Origin: Marinicella gelatinilytica
Lineage (GTDB): Bacteria; Pseudomonadota; Gammaproteobacteria; Xanthomonadales; Marinicellaceae
NCBI RefSeq assembly: GCF_026410405.1
Contig: NZ_JAPMLN010000001.1
Location: 62,001-126,000, forward strand
Length of the DNA: 64,000 nt
Direction of reading: 5' to 3'
The translations under genes and the position numbers were made by a program. Shown in pieces: positions 27,866 through 37,332 of this stretch. The notes beneath the pieces are model-generated. The model worked only from the letters and a program-made list of their open reading frames with translations. It made no database searches and was not told the DNA's origin. Positions within the stretch are counted from its first letter, which is position 1; each line of letters opens with the position of its first letter.

Positions 27866-28591
27866 TTACCAGGGAATGGTTTTGCCGGCGTAATCCAAAA
27901 ACAGGGCTTCTTTGTGTGTATGCTGTTGGTGTTTCTCAATCTGCTCAATCAACATATCCGCAGTTTCATCTGCCGTTTGTAGCTGTCCCTGAGGTAATCG
28001 TTTCTGGAAAGGTTTGGATAAAGGTGTGTCGGTGGTGCCCGGATGAAGAAGCATAAATTTTATCTGCGGATGTTTTCGGGCCCATTCAATGCTGAGGGTT
28101 TTGATGCCCATATTTAAGGCTGCTTTACTCATGCGGTAGGCATACCAGCCACCCAGGTGATTGTCTTCGATACTGCCGATGCGGGCAGAAATGGACACCG
28201 CTAAGCCATGCTCAGCGTGGCTGAGCAACTTTTCGGCCTGTTTTAAAGCCAGTAAATGGCCCACGGCGTTGACTTGATAGCTATGCAAAAGATTATTCTG
28301 ATTAACCTGCTGCAGAGATTTTTCAGGTTGATAATTGGCGTTATGCAATACGCCGGCACAGTTAATAATCCAATCAAGGTAATCAACCTGTTGTTCAATA
28401 TAGTTAAAAGCAGCTGAGATGGATTCCTCCTGACTTAAATCACAGTTGACATGAAACAGACCCTCCGAAACTTTCTCCGGTTCATCAAACCGCCGTGATG
28501 TGATAAAGAGGTTATTTGCGTTGGTTGCCCATTGAGTCGCCAATGCCTGGCCAATACCCTGGGCACCGGCAATGATTAAAATATTTTTCAT
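27866..28591 (-). CDS. Short-chain dehydrogenase/reductase (CsgA-like)
   Basis: 241-residue NAD(P)-dependent SDR. Cofactor loop IAGAQGIGQAL, NxAG motif INCAGVLHN, catalytic Ser in VSISARIGS and Tyr/Lys in YAYRMSKAALN are all present. The C-terminal FMLLHPGTTDTPLSKPF is typical of the C-factor (CsgA)-like SDR branch. Substrate unknown. The start overlaps the stop of the upstream epimerase gene as ATGA. Confidence 0.87.
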   Translation of the reverse strand: MKNILIIAGAQGIGQALATQWATNANNLFITSRRFDEPEKVSEGLFHVNCDLSQEESISAAFNYIEQQVDYLDWIINCAGVLHNANYQPEKSLQQVNQNNLLHSYQVNAVGHLLALKQAEKLLSHAEHGLAVSISARIGSIEDNHLGGWYAYRMSKAALNMGIKTLSIEWARKHPQIKFMLLHPGTTDTPLSKPFQKRLPQGQLQTADETADMLIEQIEKHQQHTHKEALFLDYAGKTIPW

Positions 28592-29484
28592 AGTGCGGCT
28601 TTCAGTCCCTCTGGAATACTTGGATGTTCAAAGCGAAAACCGGCATTTTGCAGTTTATCGGGGACAACATGGGCGTCGGCCAGTAAAAGTTCATCGGCCA
28701 GGTCTTTAAAGATTAAGCGAGCCATCACTTCAGGCATGGGCAGAAAAGCCGGACGATGGAGTTGTTTGGCTAAGGTTTGGGTAAAGGTTTTATTGGTGAC
28801 AGCGTTGGGCGCGGTTATATTGACCGGACCGGTCATGGGCTTTTGCAATAGAAAATGAATGGCACGACTCACATCGGCTAAACTCACCCAGGAATACATT
28901 TGCTCACCGGAGCCGATGCGACCACCCAAACCCAGTTTAAAGGGCAACAACATGTTTTTTAAGGCACCGCCGGATCGGTCTAACATTAAACCAAAGCGCA
29001 GGTTTGTGACGTTGGTTTGTGGGCTTTGTAATTGTTGGGCGCTGGCTTCCCAATTTATTGATAAGTCAGCGACAAAATTATCACCGGCGGGGCTGTTTTC
29101 GGTCAGTTGTTCACCCGGTCGATGGCCATAATAGCCAATGGCTGAGGCACATAAAAATAATTCAGGTTGTTGTGACTGATTTTGGATGGTGTTGACCAAG
29201 TCATTGGTGCCATGAATTCGACTGTCAAAAATGAGCTTTTTATAGGCATCAATCCAGCGTTTATCGGCAATACCGGCACCAGCCAGATGAATCACCGCAT
29301 AGGGTGCTTTAATCTCATGTTTTACTAAGGCTTGTTGGTAATTCCAGCTGGGTCGGTGCGGATCTGATTTGTCACGTTGTAACGCCACCGGCTGATAGTC
29401 TGCCGATAAATCAGCCATCAGTTGTTGCCCCAACATACCGGAAGCTCCGGTGATAAAAATGACAGGTTTACTGGTATCAGACAT
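28588..29484 (-). CDS. TIGR01777-type nucleoside-sugar epimerase-like protein (YfcH)
   Basis: 298-residue Rossmann protein of the YfcH/SulA-like branch of extended SDRs: GASGMLGQQL near the N-terminus, HLAGAGIADKRW, SAIGYYGHRPGEQLTE, and C-terminal PVNITAPNAVTNKTFTQTLA with a DUF1731-like end (LQNAGFRFEHPSIPEGL). Enzymatic role is not established for the family; E. coli YfcH is non-essential. Coupled by ATGA to the SDR gene downstream. Confidence 0.88.
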   Translation of the reverse strand: MSDTSKPVIFITGASGMLGQQLMADLSADYQPVALQRDKSDPHRPSWNYQQALVKHEIKAPYAVIHLAGAGIADKRWIDAYKKLIFDSRIHGTNDLVNTIQNQSQQPELFLCASAIGYYGHRPGEQLTENSPAGDNFVADLSINWEASAQQLQSPQTNVTNLRFGLMLDRSGGALKNMLLPFKLGLGGRIGSGEQMYSWVSLADVSRAIHFLLQKPMTGPVNITAPNAVTNKTFTQTLAKQLHRPAFLPMPEVMARLIFKDLADELLLADAHVVPDKLQNAGFRFEHPSIPEGLKAAL

Positions 29485-29545
29485 AAAAACACTTTGATTA
29501 AAGAATTTATTTTAACAAATAATCGGTGCAGAAAATGTCAAACTC

Positions 29546-30430
29546 TTAACCGGCCATTTGTAATACCATTAATACGCCGGCCACACTGATAATGGCACCG
29601 GTTAATTTACGAGGGTTCATGTCTTCTTTTAGTAACAGCCAGCCTAAAATAAAGATAAATACGGCTGCGGTTTCATTCAGTATTGAGGCGATTGAGGCAT
29701 CGGTGTATTTATAACCGGCGACCCAGACCATGGTGGATAGGTACTGGCCCAAAAATGCACCGATTAATAACCACCATTTACCTTGATTTCGCCAGACGGA
29801 GAGTGGATTTAAACTGCGGTTTAAGAGGGCGTTAAAAATCAGCATGGTGGCTAAACCACCGATGGTTCGAATAAAAATAATCCAAAAAAACGGCAGTTCC
29901 GTGGTGATGGGTTTAACAATGACAATGCCTAAAGCCGTGCAAAAGACCGCCATGGCAGCAAACACAAAGCCAATTTTTGGCGGATGCGCGATGGCCAATG
30001 ATTTTTTCCGTAAGCTAATAACTGCGACACCAACCATAACCAGTATCATGCCAAAGATTTGCCAGCCATTCAGACGTTCACTTAAATAGAAAAATGATAT
30101 AAACACCACAAATGGGCTATAGAGGGAACCCGTGATGCCGGTGAGGCCTGCGCCAATTAATTGTAAAGCGCGCAAATAAAACATATCCGCCAGCATAATC
30201 CCGAAAAAGCCACTGATTAGCAGAATCATCCAATCTTCGCTGCTCAGTTCCGGTGGTATAAAACCGTCGGTAAAATACAAGGTCGGAATCATCAACAAAA
30301 AAGTCAGGACGATTTTAAACAGATTCATGGCACTGACGCTGCTGTGCTCACCGGCTTTACGATAACAAATGACCGCAAGTGCCCACAATAAAGCACACAA
30401 TAACGACAGTATTTCACCTAAACCAAACAT
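29546..30430 (-). CDS. EamA-family (DMT) membrane transporter
   Basis: 294 residues with ten hydrophobic segments in two EamA repeats (first ending GVAVISLRK near 145, second ending AGVLMVLQMAG). The pattern ILSLLCALLWALAVICYRKAGEHSS and TGITGSLYSPFVVFISFFYLSERLNGWQ are typical of drug/metabolite exporters. Substrate unknown. It is divergent from the amidohydrolase gene. Confidence 0.87.
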   Translation of the reverse strand: MFGLGEILSLLCALLWALAVICYRKAGEHSSVSAMNLFKIVLTFLLMIPTLYFTDGFIPPELSSEDWMILLISGFFGIMLADMFYLRALQLIGAGLTGITGSLYSPFVVFISFFYLSERLNGWQIFGMILVMVGVAVISLRKKSLAIAHPPKIGFVFAAMAVFCTALGIVIVKPITTELPFFWIIFIRTIGGLATMLIFNALLNRSLNPLSVWRNQGKWWLLIGAFLGQYLSTMVWVAGYKYTDASIASILNETAAVFIFILGWLLLKEDMNPRKLTGAIISVAGVLMVLQMAG

Positions 30431-30530
30431 ACGCTTTTAAATCATGCCAAAAAAGTTCGGATTGTAAGCGATTTTCTCTGCGAAACCTTTATAATTATGC
30501 GTTTTGGTAATCATAACTTCGAGGTTAAGC

Positions 30531-33500
30531 ATGTCTTCAAAAATCAAATATTCTTTGACTCTTCTGGTGTTATTAGTAGTCATTTCGGTTTCAGCCGCCA
30601 CAGATAAGCCTGAAGCCGATAAAGATAAATGGGATGTTAACAACCCACCCGGTGAAAAACAAATGATTGATATCAATACCGAAACCGGTACCTGGATGAA
30701 CCTCGATGTCAGTCCGGACGGTCAAACCATTGTTTTTGATTTGCTCGGAGATATTTATACCATGCCGATTACCGGTGGTGAGGCCAAGAATATCACCAAC
30801 TCCATGGCCTGGGATATGCAACCTCGATTTTCACCGGATGGCACAGAACTGGCATTTACCTCCGATCAGGGTGGTGGCGATAATATCTGGGTTATGAATG
30901 TCGATGGCAGTGATGTCCGCGCCGTGACCGATGAAAAATTCCGTTTATTAAATTCACCGGCCTGGTCACCGGATGGTGATTATATTGTCGCTCGTAAACA
31001 TTTTACCGGGATGCGCTCTTTGGGTGCCGGGGAAATCTGGTTGTACCATAAATCCGGCGGCCAAGGTGTGCAGTTGAACAAACGACCCAACGAGCAAAAG
31101 GATTTGGGCGAACCTGTTTATACACCGGATGGACAATATGTTCTTTTTTCAAGAGATTCCACCCCGGGTCAATACTTTGAATATTCAAAAGATTCGAATA
31201 ACCAGATTTACGAAATATACGCCATTGAGCTGGCCACCGGTGACATTAAACCGTGGGTATCAGGACCGGGTGGGGCGGTTAGACCGACACCTTCACCGGA
31301 TGGTGACTCCTTGGCTTTTGTGCGTCGTATTCGTGCTGATACCGCATTGTTTATCCAAAATCGTAACAGTGGTGAGTTAACCCCAATTTTTGATAACTTA
31401 ACCCGTGATATGCAAGAAACCTGGGCCATTCATGGTGTTTATCCTAATTTTGCCTGGCTGCCGGATGGCAAAGACATCGTGTTTTACGCCAAGGGCGGCA
31501 TTCACCGCATCAATGTGGCTTCCAAAGAAGTCACTCAGATTCCTTTCAAAGTGGCAGATCAACGTGAAATTCGACAGGCTGTGACAGTAAGTAACGAAGT
31601 GGCTAAGGATGAGTTTACAACTAAAATGCTGCGCTGGTTACAAGTCAGACCTGATGGCAAGCAAGCTTTATTTCAGGCTTTGGGTTACCTTTATACCGTC
31701 AACTTGCCTAACGGTCGACCCGAACGCTTAACCAAACAAACAGACCATTTTGAATTATATCCACGTTACAGTGCCGATGGTAAGCAGATTATTTACAGCA
31801 CATGGCATGATAAAGACTTAGGCACAGTGCGTTTGGCCAAACTCAATGGCCGCAGTCAACAACTGACAAAACAACCAGGTCATTATGTTAATCCGGTGCT
31901 GTCACCAAACGGTCAAACTGCGGTTTTTCAAGCCATTAAAGGCGGTTATTTAACCAGTCCCTTGTATTCCCATGATACCGGTATTTTTAAAGTTGATATT
32001 AAATCCGGTGAACAGAATAAACTGGCCGAATCAGGCAGTGAACCGTTTTTTACCGGCAACAACGAGCGTGTCTACTTCACCGGCGGTGATAAAAAAGGTG
32101 AAGTGTTTACCGGTCAACTGTACTCAACAGATTTAAGCGGTAATGATAAGCAGCAACATTATCAAGGTGAATGGATCAGTCATTTTAAAGTGTCTCCGGA
32201 TGAAAAATGGCTGGCCTTTATCCAGAATTTCCAGGTCTATGTCACGCCATTTGTTCGTAACGGTCAGTACATAGCCACCGGCTCCGGGGCAAAGAATTTA
32301 CCGCTACAGAAATTCTCGACCTATGCCGGCAAAAACCTCACCTGGAGCCAGGATTCAAAACAGTTAAGTTGGGCTATGGGGCCTAATCTTTATCAACAAC
32401 CATTGTCAGCTGTGTTTAATTTTCTCAATGACAAAGCTGTTGAAGACAAACCTGAACCGCAACAAACCACCATTGAACTAACCGCGAAAACCGATAAACC
32501 TAAAGGTTTGGTGGCATTAAAAGGTGCGAAAATCATTACCATGGAACAAGTGGATGGTGCACAACAGGTGATTGACAATGGTGTGATTATTATTAAAGAC
32601 AATCGGATTCAAGCGCTTGGTGCTGATATTGAAATACCAGCTGATGCTGAAGTTTTGGATGTCAGCGGAAAAACCATTATCCCGGGCCTTGTGGATGTCC
32701 ATTGGCACGGCCCTTATGCCAATGACCAAATCATTCCCCAAGAAAACTGGAATGCCTATGCCTCATTGGCGTTCGGTGTCACCACCACCCACAACCCGTC
32801 GGCCAACACCGAAGCGATTTTTGCCGCATCTGAAATGCAGCAAGCGGGTTTAATCACCGCACCAAGAACCTATTCGACCGGTACCATTTTATATGGTGCA
32901 ACCCATTACATCACCGCCAAAGTTAATAGCCTGGACGATGCCATGGGACATCTAAAACGCATGAAAGCCGCCGGTGCCTTTAGTGTCAAAAGTTACAACC
33001 AACCCCGCCGCGATCAACGCCAACAAATCTTAGAAGCCGCTCGCCAAACCGGTTTAATGGTGGTGCCTGAAGGTGGCTCCTTATTTATGCACAATATGAG
33101 CATGATTATCGATGGTCACACCGGTATTGAGCATTCCATTCCGGTGGCATCTATTTATGATGATGTCAAACAACTGTGGGCGGGTTCAAATACTGCCTAT
33201 GTACCGACATTGGGCGTCGGTTATGGTGGCATTTGGGGTGAGCGTTATTGGTATGATAAAACCGATGTCTGGAAACACCCGATATTATCCAAATATGTAC
33301 CGGCCAACATTCTTGAACCGGCATCGGTCCGTCGTTTCAAAGCACCCTTAGAGGACTACAATCATTTCAACAATGCGCGGGTCGCCAAAGAATTACAAGA
33401 CGAGGGTGTTGATGTTCTATTAGGTGCGCACGGTCAGCGTGAAGGTTTAGCCGCCCATTGGGAAATGTGGATGTTTGGTCAAGGCGGCATGGAACCTTTG

Positions 33501-33740
33501 AACATTATTAAAGCGGCCACCATCGATGGTGCCAGATACATTGGCATGGACAATGACCTGGGCTCATTGAAAGTCGGTAAACTGGCTGATTTAGTCATCT
33601 TAAACCAAGACCCGATGCAAGACATCGAAACCAGTGATGATATCCATCAGGTGATGCTCAACGGTCGTTTATATGATACAGACACCATGAATCAGGTTTA
33701 TCCAACAAAAACAAAACGAGGGGCTTTTTATTTTGAGTGA
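30531..33740 (+). CDS. Exported TolB-like beta-propeller/amidohydrolase fusion
   Basis: 1069 residues. Signal peptide (SSKIKYSLTLLVLLVVISVSA), then ~600 residues of WD40-like PD40/TolB repeats (LDVSPDGQTIVFDLLGD, RFSPDGTELAFTSDQGG, AWSPDGDYIVARKH), then an amidohydrolase domain from ~670: LKGAKIITMEQ, metal ligands in GLVDVHWHGPY (HxH), VTTTHNPSANT, DGHTGIEHSIP, LLGAHGQREGLAAHWEMW and the closing LADLVILNQDP. Such fusions are frequent in marine gammaproteobacteria and are mostly uncharacterised; imidazolonepropionase/prolidase-like activity is suggested by homology only. ATG 30531 is preceded by GAGG; a TTG at 30504 is less likely. Confidence 0.87.
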   Translation: MSSKIKYSLTLLVLLVVISVSAATDKPEADKDKWDVNNPPGEKQMIDINTETGTWMNLDVSPDGQTIVFDLLGDIYTMPITGGEAKNITNSMAWDMQPRFSPDGTELAFTSDQGGGDNIWVMNVDGSDVRAVTDEKFRLLNSPAWSPDGDYIVARKHFTGMRSLGAGEIWLYHKSGGQGVQLNKRPNEQKDLGEPVYTPDGQYVLFSRDSTPGQYFEYSKDSNNQIYEIYAIELATGDIKPWVSGPGGAVRPTPSPDGDSLAFVRRIRADTALFIQNRNSGELTPIFDNLTRDMQETWAIHGVYPNFAWLPDGKDIVFYAKGGIHRINVASKEVTQIPFKVADQREIRQAVTVSNEVAKDEFTTKMLRWLQVRPDGKQALFQALGYLYTVNLPNGRPERLTKQTDHFELYPRYSADGKQIIYSTWHDKDLGTVRLAKLNGRSQQLTKQPGHYVNPVLSPNGQTAVFQAIKGGYLTSPLYSHDTGIFKVDIKSGEQNKLAESGSEPFFTGNNERVYFTGGDKKGEVFTGQLYSTDLSGNDKQQHYQGEWISHFKVSPDEKWLAFIQNFQVYVTPFVRNGQYIATGSGAKNLPLQKFSTYAGKNLTWSQDSKQLSWAMGPNLYQQPLSAVFNFLNDKAVEDKPEPQQTTIELTAKTDKPKGLVALKGAKIITMEQVDGAQQVIDNGVIIIKDNRIQALGADIEIPADAEVLDVSGKTIIPGLVDVHWHGPYANDQIIPQENWNAYASLAFGVTTTHNPSANTEAIFAASEMQQAGLITAPRTYSTGTILYGATHYITAKVNSLDDAMGHLKRMKAAGAFSVKSYNQPRRDQRQQILEAARQTGLMVVPEGGSLFMHNMSMIIDGHTGIEHSIPVASIYDDVKQLWAGSNTAYVPTLGVGYGGIWGERYWYDKTDVWKHPILSKYVPANILEPASVRRFKAPLEDYNHFNNARVAKELQDEGVDVLLGAHGQREGLAAHWEMWMFGQGGMEPLNIIKAATIDGARYIGMDNDLGSLKVGKLADLVILNQDPMQDIETSDDIHQVMLNGRLYDTDTMNQVYPTKTKRGAFYFE

Positions 33741-33842
33741 ATATAGTCAACTTTTAAACCACATACTGGTTTGCTGAATATAAAAAAAGATAACCACAGA
33801 GGACACTCAGGCACGGTGTTGATGCAACGCATTGCACCGCCG

Positions 33843-33860
33843 TACCGGCGCAGGCCGGTA
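33843..33860. repeat. REP-like hairpin TACCGGC...GCCGGTA
   Basis: A perfect 7-bp stem TACCGGC / GCCGGTA with loop GCAG. The sequence type (a CCGGC palindrome with flanking accagtgtc) is a common extragenic palindrome in bacterial genomes. No T-tract follows. Confidence 0.6.
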
Positions 33861-33894
33861 ACCAGTGTCTTTGAGAAATGAGTTTAAAATTATT

Positions 33895-33970
33895 AAATAA
33901 CCCAACATCTTTGTCATCGTGCTGAGACCCTCGGATCTGCGTCCGAGAGAGACGATAATCTGGGTTATTT
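33895..33970. repeat. 76-bp nested inverted repeat
   Basis: Outer arms AAATAACCCA (33895-33904) and TGGGTTATTT (33961-33970) are perfect 10-bp inverses. Inside are ATCGT/ACGAT (33916-33920, 33952-33956) and a central hairpin CTCGGA-tctgcg-TCCGAG (33930-33947). The three-level symmetry suggests a miniature mobile palindrome (MITE/REP-like) or a structured RNA. Confidence 0.6.
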
Positions 33971-34039
33971 TTGCTATATGATTTTTGCGGTTAATAAATG
34001 GTAACCACAGAGACACAAAGTTCACAAAGGAAAAATATT

Positions 34040-35410
34040 TTGAGTAAAAACCATCGAACAGAGATTGATAAAGCCATTAAGCATTTAATGGATTTTCAGC
34101 AAAAAGAGCCTTATATCAACGATTTCCAGATTCTTGAAAGCCAGCTTTGGCAGGAAGTCGGTGAATTTATCGGCGAGGATCCCATGGACTTTCGCCAATG
34201 GCTATATGCTGAATCGGGTATGGGTCACATGGCTTTTGGGTTTTTGTTTGAACGCTGGGGCAGTGTTATTTGGGGTGAGGGTGATCAAACGCCGATTGAA
34301 ATATTTTTAAAAAACCGGGGTTGGCGTGAAGCACCCGCCGGCAGACAGTATTTAAAAAAATTGAATGACGCCGCCGTTAAAATCTATGAGGTGACCGACG
34401 TCAAGCCAGGCGAATACATAGTTGTTCGAGATATCGACCAACCGGATAAAAAAATTAAAGTTATCGAAAAGAAAGGCTCAGAAAACATCGTGCCCTGGAC
34501 TTATCTGGCCGGCCGGGTTATTCATATGCGCGGACAATGCATGTTTACCGGTGCCTTTTTGCCACTATCGCACCAAGCGGTTGAAAACATAAAAGATCGA
34601 TTGGAATATACCAAAAAAGATGGACTTACTTTCCTTAAACAAGCCATGGAATCTGAAGACATACATTTGTTACCAGACATGAAAGCCGCGCTGATGGCAG
34701 AAATTGAAGGCAATTTAGCGGATTATGTGTTCGTTGATTGGGTTATGGATATGATGGATAAAACATCACCGGAACAACCGATTGTTACGAATCGTGATGG
34801 TGATATTGTGGAAGATATGACCTTGCGGTTTACCATCGCCGTCAAGCCCAAAACCATAAAAAAGTATTTGGATGAAAGTGATCAGTTGATGCCGGAACCT
34901 AACCAGGATGATTGTTGGTTATGGCTGGACAGGGCGGCGCATGAACACGATCAACAAGTGCCCATTTGGGGTGTGCTGACGCTGGGTGAGCAGGATTTAA
35001 CCATTCGGGTTAATTCACGCGGTCGCGCCAACAAAGCTAAAAAGTATTTAAAATCCCTGCTGGGCACGCGCATTAAACAGCCCATGATGGTCTATAACAA
35101 TGATCAAAAAACTCAAAACACTCAAAACACTGGTATAGAAGATGTGATGTCCGATGACATCTCGCCTGAAGATCGCCTGGCCATCATTAAGGATTATATG
35201 ATTCAACATTATAAAGACACCTTGGATCAGCCGATTCCGATGCTGGATAACCTCACACCGAGGGTTTGCGCTAAAAATCCCAAAAAGCGCCATAAAGTCA
35301 TCGCCTGGTATAAAGAAATTGTCTCCCGCAGTGAAAAATTTCAGCCAGGTTCCGCCGAGGATTTGGCCTTTATTTTAGATGAACTCAATATCAGCCCGGA
35401 GGAGTTATGA
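34040..35410 (+). CDS. Protein of unknown function with C-terminal LDxPIP...LTPR module
   Basis: 456 residues, acidic, soluble, no signal peptide or membrane segment. I do not recognise the whole. The N-terminal half has conserved-looking FRQWLYAESGMGHMAFGFLFERWG and QCMFTGAFLPLSH. The end, TLDQPIPMLDNLTPRVCAKNPKKRHKVIAWYKEIV, resembles a short module seen at the ends of other uncharacterised or SEC-C/MbcA-like bacterial proteins. The stretch from 33998 to 34039 reads through an ACCACAGAGACAC repeat, so I use TTG 34040, which has AAAGGA 8 nt upstream; ATG 33998 is the alternative. The next gene starts within the stop. Confidence 0.6.
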   Translation: MSKNHRTEIDKAIKHLMDFQQKEPYINDFQILESQLWQEVGEFIGEDPMDFRQWLYAESGMGHMAFGFLFERWGSVIWGEGDQTPIEIFLKNRGWREAPAGRQYLKKLNDAAVKIYEVTDVKPGEYIVVRDIDQPDKKIKVIEKKGSENIVPWTYLAGRVIHMRGQCMFTGAFLPLSHQAVENIKDRLEYTKKDGLTFLKQAMESEDIHLLPDMKAALMAEIEGNLADYVFVDWVMDMMDKTSPEQPIVTNRDGDIVEDMTLRFTIAVKPKTIKKYLDESDQLMPEPNQDDCWLWLDRAAHEHDQQVPIWGVLTLGEQDLTIRVNSRGRANKAKKYLKSLLGTRIKQPMMVYNNDQKTQNTQNTGIEDVMSDDISPEDRLAIIKDYMIQHYKDTLDQPIPMLDNLTPRVCAKNPKKRHKVIAWYKEIVSRSEKFQPGSAEDLAFILDELNISPEEL

Positions 35411-36063
35411 CATTAACACTGTACAGCTACTGGCGCAGTACCGCGGCGTATCGTGTCAGAATTGCCTTAAATTTAAAGGGCTTAGATTATGAAACTAAAG
35501 CAGTTCATCTGGTTAAAAACGGTGGTGAACAGCATCAGGCCGGTTACCGTGAAGTCAATCCACAGGGGTTGGTGCCGAGTTTAGTTACGGAGGATGGACA
35601 TGTCATTACCCAATCCATGGCGATACTTGAATACTTAGAAGAATATCAGCCCGCGCCATCGATATTACCGGAAGATGCCATCAGTAGAGCGCACTGCCGC
35701 GCCGCTGCCCAAACCGTTGTCTCTGATATTCATCCTTTGGATAATTTACGGGTTTTACAATACCTGAAAAAACAGGGCTGGCAACAAGACCGTGTTGATA
35801 CCTGGTATGCCCATTGGATTCATGAAGGTTTTAAGGCCTTAGAACAGCAAGCCAGTTCGGGTAAAACTCAATTCATGCATGCGGATTATCCCTGTATCTC
35901 AGATATTTGTCTGGTGGCACAAATCTATAATGCCAATCGCTTTCAGGTGCCCTTGAATGCTTACCCGCGATTGACTGAAATCTATCAACACTGCATGGTA
36001 TTGGATGAATTTATCAAGGCTTCACCGGAACAGCAACCGGATGCCCCTGAGGTTTTAGCTTAA
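35407..36063 (+). CDS. maiA: Maleylacetoacetate isomerase (zeta-class GST)
   Basis: Glutathione-dependent cis-trans isomerase of tyrosine/homogentisate breakdown. The zeta signature SYWRSTAAYRVRIALNLKGL (catalytic Ser residues and RVRIAL) starts at residue ~6, and NPQGLVPSLVTEDGHVITQSMAILEYLEE carries the glutathione site. DIHPLDNLRVLQYL in the helical domain is diagnostic. 218 residues. The neighbours are not homogentisate genes, so it may act alone or in general maleyl/dichloro-acid metabolism. Overlaps the previous gene by 4 bp (ATGA). Confidence 0.92.
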   Translation: MTLTLYSYWRSTAAYRVRIALNLKGLDYETKAVHLVKNGGEQHQAGYREVNPQGLVPSLVTEDGHVITQSMAILEYLEEYQPAPSILPEDAISRAHCRAAAQTVVSDIHPLDNLRVLQYLKKQGWQQDRVDTWYAHWIHEGFKALEQQASSGKTQFMHADYPCISDICLVAQIYNANRFQVPLNAYPRLTEIYQHCMVLDEFIKASPEQQPDAPEVLA

Positions 36064-37275
36064 TTGGACGCAAACACAAAAACCGACGCCTATGATGTCA
36101 TTATCTTAGGCGCCGGAGCCGCCGGTTTAATGTGTGCCAAAACCGCGGCCGCTCGCGGTTTAAAAGTATTGCTACTGGAGAAAGCCAATAAACCGGGTAA
36201 AAAAATTCTGATGTCCGGTGGCGGTCGCTGTAATTTCACCAATATGCATTGTGCCCCGGACTATTTTTTATCCGCCAATCCACACTTTATGAAATCCGCC
36301 TTAAGTCGCTACTCTCAGTGGGACTTTATACAGTGGGTGGAAGACCATGATATTGGCTACCATGAAAAGGAGCTCGGCCAGTTATTTTGCAATCGCAGCG
36401 CCAAAGATCTACTGAACGCCTTATTAGATGATTGTCGCGAGCAGGGCGTTGATCTCCATTGTGATGTCAGTATTGAGCAATTAGCAATCGGTCAGCCGGT
36501 AACTGTGAAAACCAATATCGGACAATTCACTGCACCACAATTGGTGGTGGCCACCGGTGGTTTATCGATTCCGAAAATGGGTGGCTCGGATTACGGCTAT
36601 CAACTGGCCGAACAAATGGGCTTAACGGTGTTGCCTAAACGTGCCGGTCTGGTGCCACTGATGTTTTCCGATCAGCACCAAAAATTGTTTTCTGACTTAA
36701 GTGGCAGCAGTGTGCAGGCTGAAGTCAGCGCAGAAAACGCGCAATCCTTTACCCATCAAGTGTTGTTCACACACCGTGGTTTAAGTGGTCCGGCGATTTT
36801 ACAAATCTCCAGTTACTGGCAACCGGGTGAAAGCATTTATATTAATCTCATTCCGGATTATGATTTTTTGGCAAATTTAATCGAAGCCAAACTTAATACG
36901 CCGCAATTATCAATGCTACAAGTACTGCAGCGGTTTTTACCAAAACGTCTTGCGGAAACACTGGGGAAATTTATCAGTGGTGATGATTTACAACGTGAAC
37001 TGCAAACATTTAATCAAAAGCAACTCGCTGGACTTGCTGAGAGCTATACCAACTGGGTGCTGAAACCGGCAGCCAGTGAAGGTTATCGCACCGCTGAAGT
37101 CACTTTAGGCGGGGTCGATACCAATCACCTATCATCCAAAACCATGGCCGTTAAAAGCCACCCCAATATTTACTTTATCGGCGAAGTGGTCGATGTCACC
37201 GGCCACTTAGGCGGCTTTAATTTCCAATGGGCCTGGTCGTCTGGTTTTGTGGCGGGGATGAGTTTAAAAAGTTAG
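36064..37275 (+). CDS. BaiN/YhiN-type flavoprotein (HI0933 family)
   Basis: 403-residue FAD-dependent NAD(P)/FAD oxidoreductase. FAD loop VIILGAGAAGLMCAKTAAARG, then the family hallmark KILMSGGGRCNFTN, VVATGGLSIPKMGGSDYGYQLA, HRGLSGPAILQISSYW and the C-terminal GGFNFQWAWSSGFVAG. Function in this organism is unknown; BaiN in gut clostridia reduces bile-acid intermediates, but most bacterial members are uncharacterised. It begins at TTG 36064 directly after the maiA stop, with GAGG upstream and no in-frame ATG before the FAD motif. Confidence 0.9.
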   Translation: MDANTKTDAYDVIILGAGAAGLMCAKTAAARGLKVLLLEKANKPGKKILMSGGGRCNFTNMHCAPDYFLSANPHFMKSALSRYSQWDFIQWVEDHDIGYHEKELGQLFCNRSAKDLLNALLDDCREQGVDLHCDVSIEQLAIGQPVTVKTNIGQFTAPQLVVATGGLSIPKMGGSDYGYQLAEQMGLTVLPKRAGLVPLMFSDQHQKLFSDLSGSSVQAEVSAENAQSFTHQVLFTHRGLSGPAILQISSYWQPGESIYINLIPDYDFLANLIEAKLNTPQLSMLQVLQRFLPKRLAETLGKFISGDDLQRELQTFNQKQLAGLAESYTNWVLKPAASEGYRTAEVTLGGVDTNHLSSKTMAVKSHPNIYFIGEVVDVTGHLGGFNFQWAWSSGFVAGMSLKS

Positions 37276-37332
37276 ACATGAAAGTTTTTTATCCTTCTTG
37301 AATAATACAAGACTGAAGTTTTAATAATAGCC

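Larger units (their letters stand above)
33741..34039. other. Intergenic repeat island
   Basis: No gene. The ~300 bp contain two copies of a TAACCACAGAG[G/A]-type sequence (33791-33806 and 34002-34016), a TACCGGC-gcag-GCCGGTA hairpin and a nested long inverted repeat, listed separately. Several of these resemble intergenic palindromes dispersed in many proteobacterial genomes. Confidence 0.6.

Noticed and set aside
33895-33970. Terminator of the amidohydrolase gene
   Set aside because: It lies 155 bp downstream, the outer stem has a 56-nt interior, and no T-tract follows the inner hairpin.
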